Notes under the pieces: model-generated
Told to the model about the DNA's origin: nothing
What the model saw: only the letters and a program-made list of their open reading frames with translations
Databases searched by the model: none
In this document: piece by piece, positions 63,185 to 64,000 of the stretch
Position numbering within the stretch: position 1 is the first letter of the stretch
How the letters are laid out: each line of letters begins with the position of its first letter
Origin: UBA1413 sp964552955
Lineage (GTDB): Bacteria > Bacteroidota > Bacteroidia > Bacteroidales > Prolixibacteraceae
Length of the DNA stretch: 64,000 nt
NCBI GenBank assembly: GCA_964552955.1
Contig: CAZKIU010000020.1
Span: 1-64,000, forward strand
Direction: 5' to 3'
Program-made: the position numbers and the translations under genes

Positions 63185-63190
63185 TTGTTC

Positions 63191-64000
63191 TTAAGGAAGA
63201 AACCATAACAGGGGTGCTCCTTTGCTGATAAGCTCCCTGACCTTTCTGTGTTCTTCCAGATAATGGGCTTCGGCCGCTTTCAGGTAGTCCCTGAATTCAG
63301 GTTCTCCCCTGATGCCTTCGAACATAGGCCACTGTTTCAGCAGCAGGACCACCTGCAGGTCAGTAGCCGGAAAATTCATACGGAGCAGGCGCAGGTTTTC
63401 CATGGCTTTATCCCTGTTGCCCCGGGAAGAGTAGATGCTGGTCAGTACGAACAGAGGCGACTTCCAATACCGGTCGGTGATGGCCGATGTAATTCCATTA
63501 TTGAAGTAAAGGTTCTCAATATCAGTTGATTCACTGACAAAGGGAAGGACCGCGATCGATTTGTTTTTTCCCTCCGGCAGAAGTTCAGCCAGGAAAGCCG
63601 TCCATCGCTCTTTGCCCATGAACAGCAGGAAAACCATTAACAGGACCACTCCGGGAACGGCGGCGACCAGCCATGGGAATCTGCGAGCATTCACCGCAAC
63701 CTGGCCATCCTTCTCCCATGGCGGGCGCGTTGCCTCCTCCTGTTGCGGGGAGGAATCCTTCTCCCGCAGCAGAGGTGTGGCCTCCTTCCGAAGCGGGATG
63801 GTATCCGTTTGCCGAATGGGGGTGGTAGTCTTCTCCCGCAGCGGAGTTGTGGCCTCCTCTCCTGGTGTAGTTGTAACGCCTTCCAGTAGCGGAGTTGCAG
63901 CCTCCTCCCCGGAGGGTGAACGGGACCGGACTAATTCCTCATTTTCGAGTATTTTTCTCCGGGCGTCGCCCGGTGATTCTCCGAAGTATTGGTGAAAACA
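63191..64000 (-). CDS. Membrane-anchored TolB-like/TPR protein, 5' end outside window
   Basis: The frame is open from the stop at 63191 to the window edge (269 codons visible), so the start lies beyond 64000. Visible order: a charged stretch beginning FHQYFGESPGDARRK, a low-complexity segment of repeated EEATTPLREK-like units, one membrane segment (LVAAVPGVVLLMVFLLFMG), then KSIAVLPFVSESTDIENLYF. That last motif starts the TolB-like domain of TPR/adenylate-cyclase-type proteins, which normally runs about 140 residues before the TPRs. Here it passes after about 30 residues into a C-terminal TPR-like tail (SSRGNRDKAMENLRLL; FEGIRGEPEFRDYLKA). The centre therefore appears deleted. Function unknown; likely a condensed sensor or decaying gene. 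Confidence 0.7.
   Translation of the reverse strand, partial: CFHQYFGESPGDARRKILENEELVRSRSPSGEEAATPLLEGVTTTPGEEATTPLREKTTTPIRQTDTIPLRKEATPLLREKDSSPQQEEATRPPWEKDGQVAVNARRFPWLVAAVPGVVLLMVFLLFMGKERWTAFLAELLPEGKNKSIAVLPFVSESTDIENLYFNNGITSAITDRYWKSPLFVLTSIYSSRGNRDKAMENLRLLRMNFPATDLQVVLLLKQWPMFEGIRGEPEFRDYLKAAEAHYLEEHRKVRELISKGAPLLWFLP
63757..63908 (-). repeat. Degenerate in-frame repeats in the TolB-like gene
   Basis: Three related ~30-base units, best seen on the plus strand as CCGCAGCGGAGTTGTGGCC variants at 63757-63786, 63829-63858 and 63879-63908. Equivalent points are 72 and 48 bases apart, both whole numbers of codons, so copies can be gained or lost without breaking the frame. They encode EAT-T/A-P-L-L/R-x units before the membrane segment. 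Confidence 0.7.

Noticed and set aside
1..64000. CRISPR arrays, transposases, integrases, phage genes
   Set aside because: No regularly spaced repeat arrays with unique spacers and no protein with transposase, recombinase or phage structural motifs was seen. The short repeats at 13471, 19243, 25679 and 63757 are not CRISPR.

Overview
The window is bacterial chromosome from a member of the Bacteroidota, most likely an anaerobic or facultative glycan degrader of the order Bacteroidales or a close relative. The evidence is two SusC/SusD pairs, a hybrid two-component system of the type that controls polysaccharide loci, many lipoproteins with a Bacteroidota-style lipobox, a cytochrome b-flavoprotein-FeS fumarate reductase/succinate dehydrogenase operon, and several promoters of the Bacteroidota form TTTG-N19-TANNTTTG with almost no Shine-Dalgarno sequences. 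Genus cannot be read from the sequence.

Left half (1-31.4 kb, GC-rich): an ApbE-like UPF0280 protein and full-length cobalamin-dependent methionine synthase MetH; a periplasmic adaptor and an S9 lipoprotein peptidase; class II aldolase; sdhCAB; a zinc-ribbon protein; a GntP permease with an unusual hydrophilic insert; and a Gfo/Idh/MocA oxidoreductase. From the oxidoreductase a divergent promoter region leads into a corrinoid methyl-transfer cluster (16.4-20.3 kb): a free-standing corrinoid protein, a URO-D-type methyltransferase fused to two thioredoxin-like domains, an HD-domain protein and a free-standing homocysteine S-methyltransferase. These are the parts of a methionine synthase on separate polypeptides, with no pterin or reactivation domain. 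An exported O-methyltransferase-like protein, a 1096-residue VPS10/BNR propeller protein, a carboxypeptidase-regulatory-domain protein and valS follow. A metzincin-like protease and a 97-residue partner, both behind Shine-Dalgarno sites that are rare in this phylum, precede a tRNA with anticodon CAT.

Right part (31.4-62.3 kb, clearly AT-richer just after the tRNA): a polysaccharide utilisation region, entirely on the minus strand. Reading in the direction of transcription: GH43, GH29 fucosidase, an asparagine-synthase-like protein, then SusC2/SusD2 with a sialate O-acetylesterase-type esterase, a GH110 alpha-1,3-galactosidase-like protein and a six-hairpin glycosidase, then SusC1/SusD1 with GH92 mannosidase, GH43, a NagX/HGSNAT-like membrane acyltransferase, the hybrid sensor-regulator and an SGNH hydrolase. 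Each SusD gene is followed by a strong hairpin terminator placed before the enzyme genes, which would keep importer expression above enzyme expression. The enzyme set suggests a branched, O-acetylated glycan with terminal alpha-galactose, fucose and mannose.

The end (62.4-64 kb) holds a PAP2 phosphatase and the 3' part of a membrane-anchored TolB-like/TPR protein that looks internally condensed and runs off the window. The strongest candidates for something undescribed are the split corrinoid methyltransferase cluster with its URO-D-thioredoxin fusion, and the metzincin/small-protein pair.
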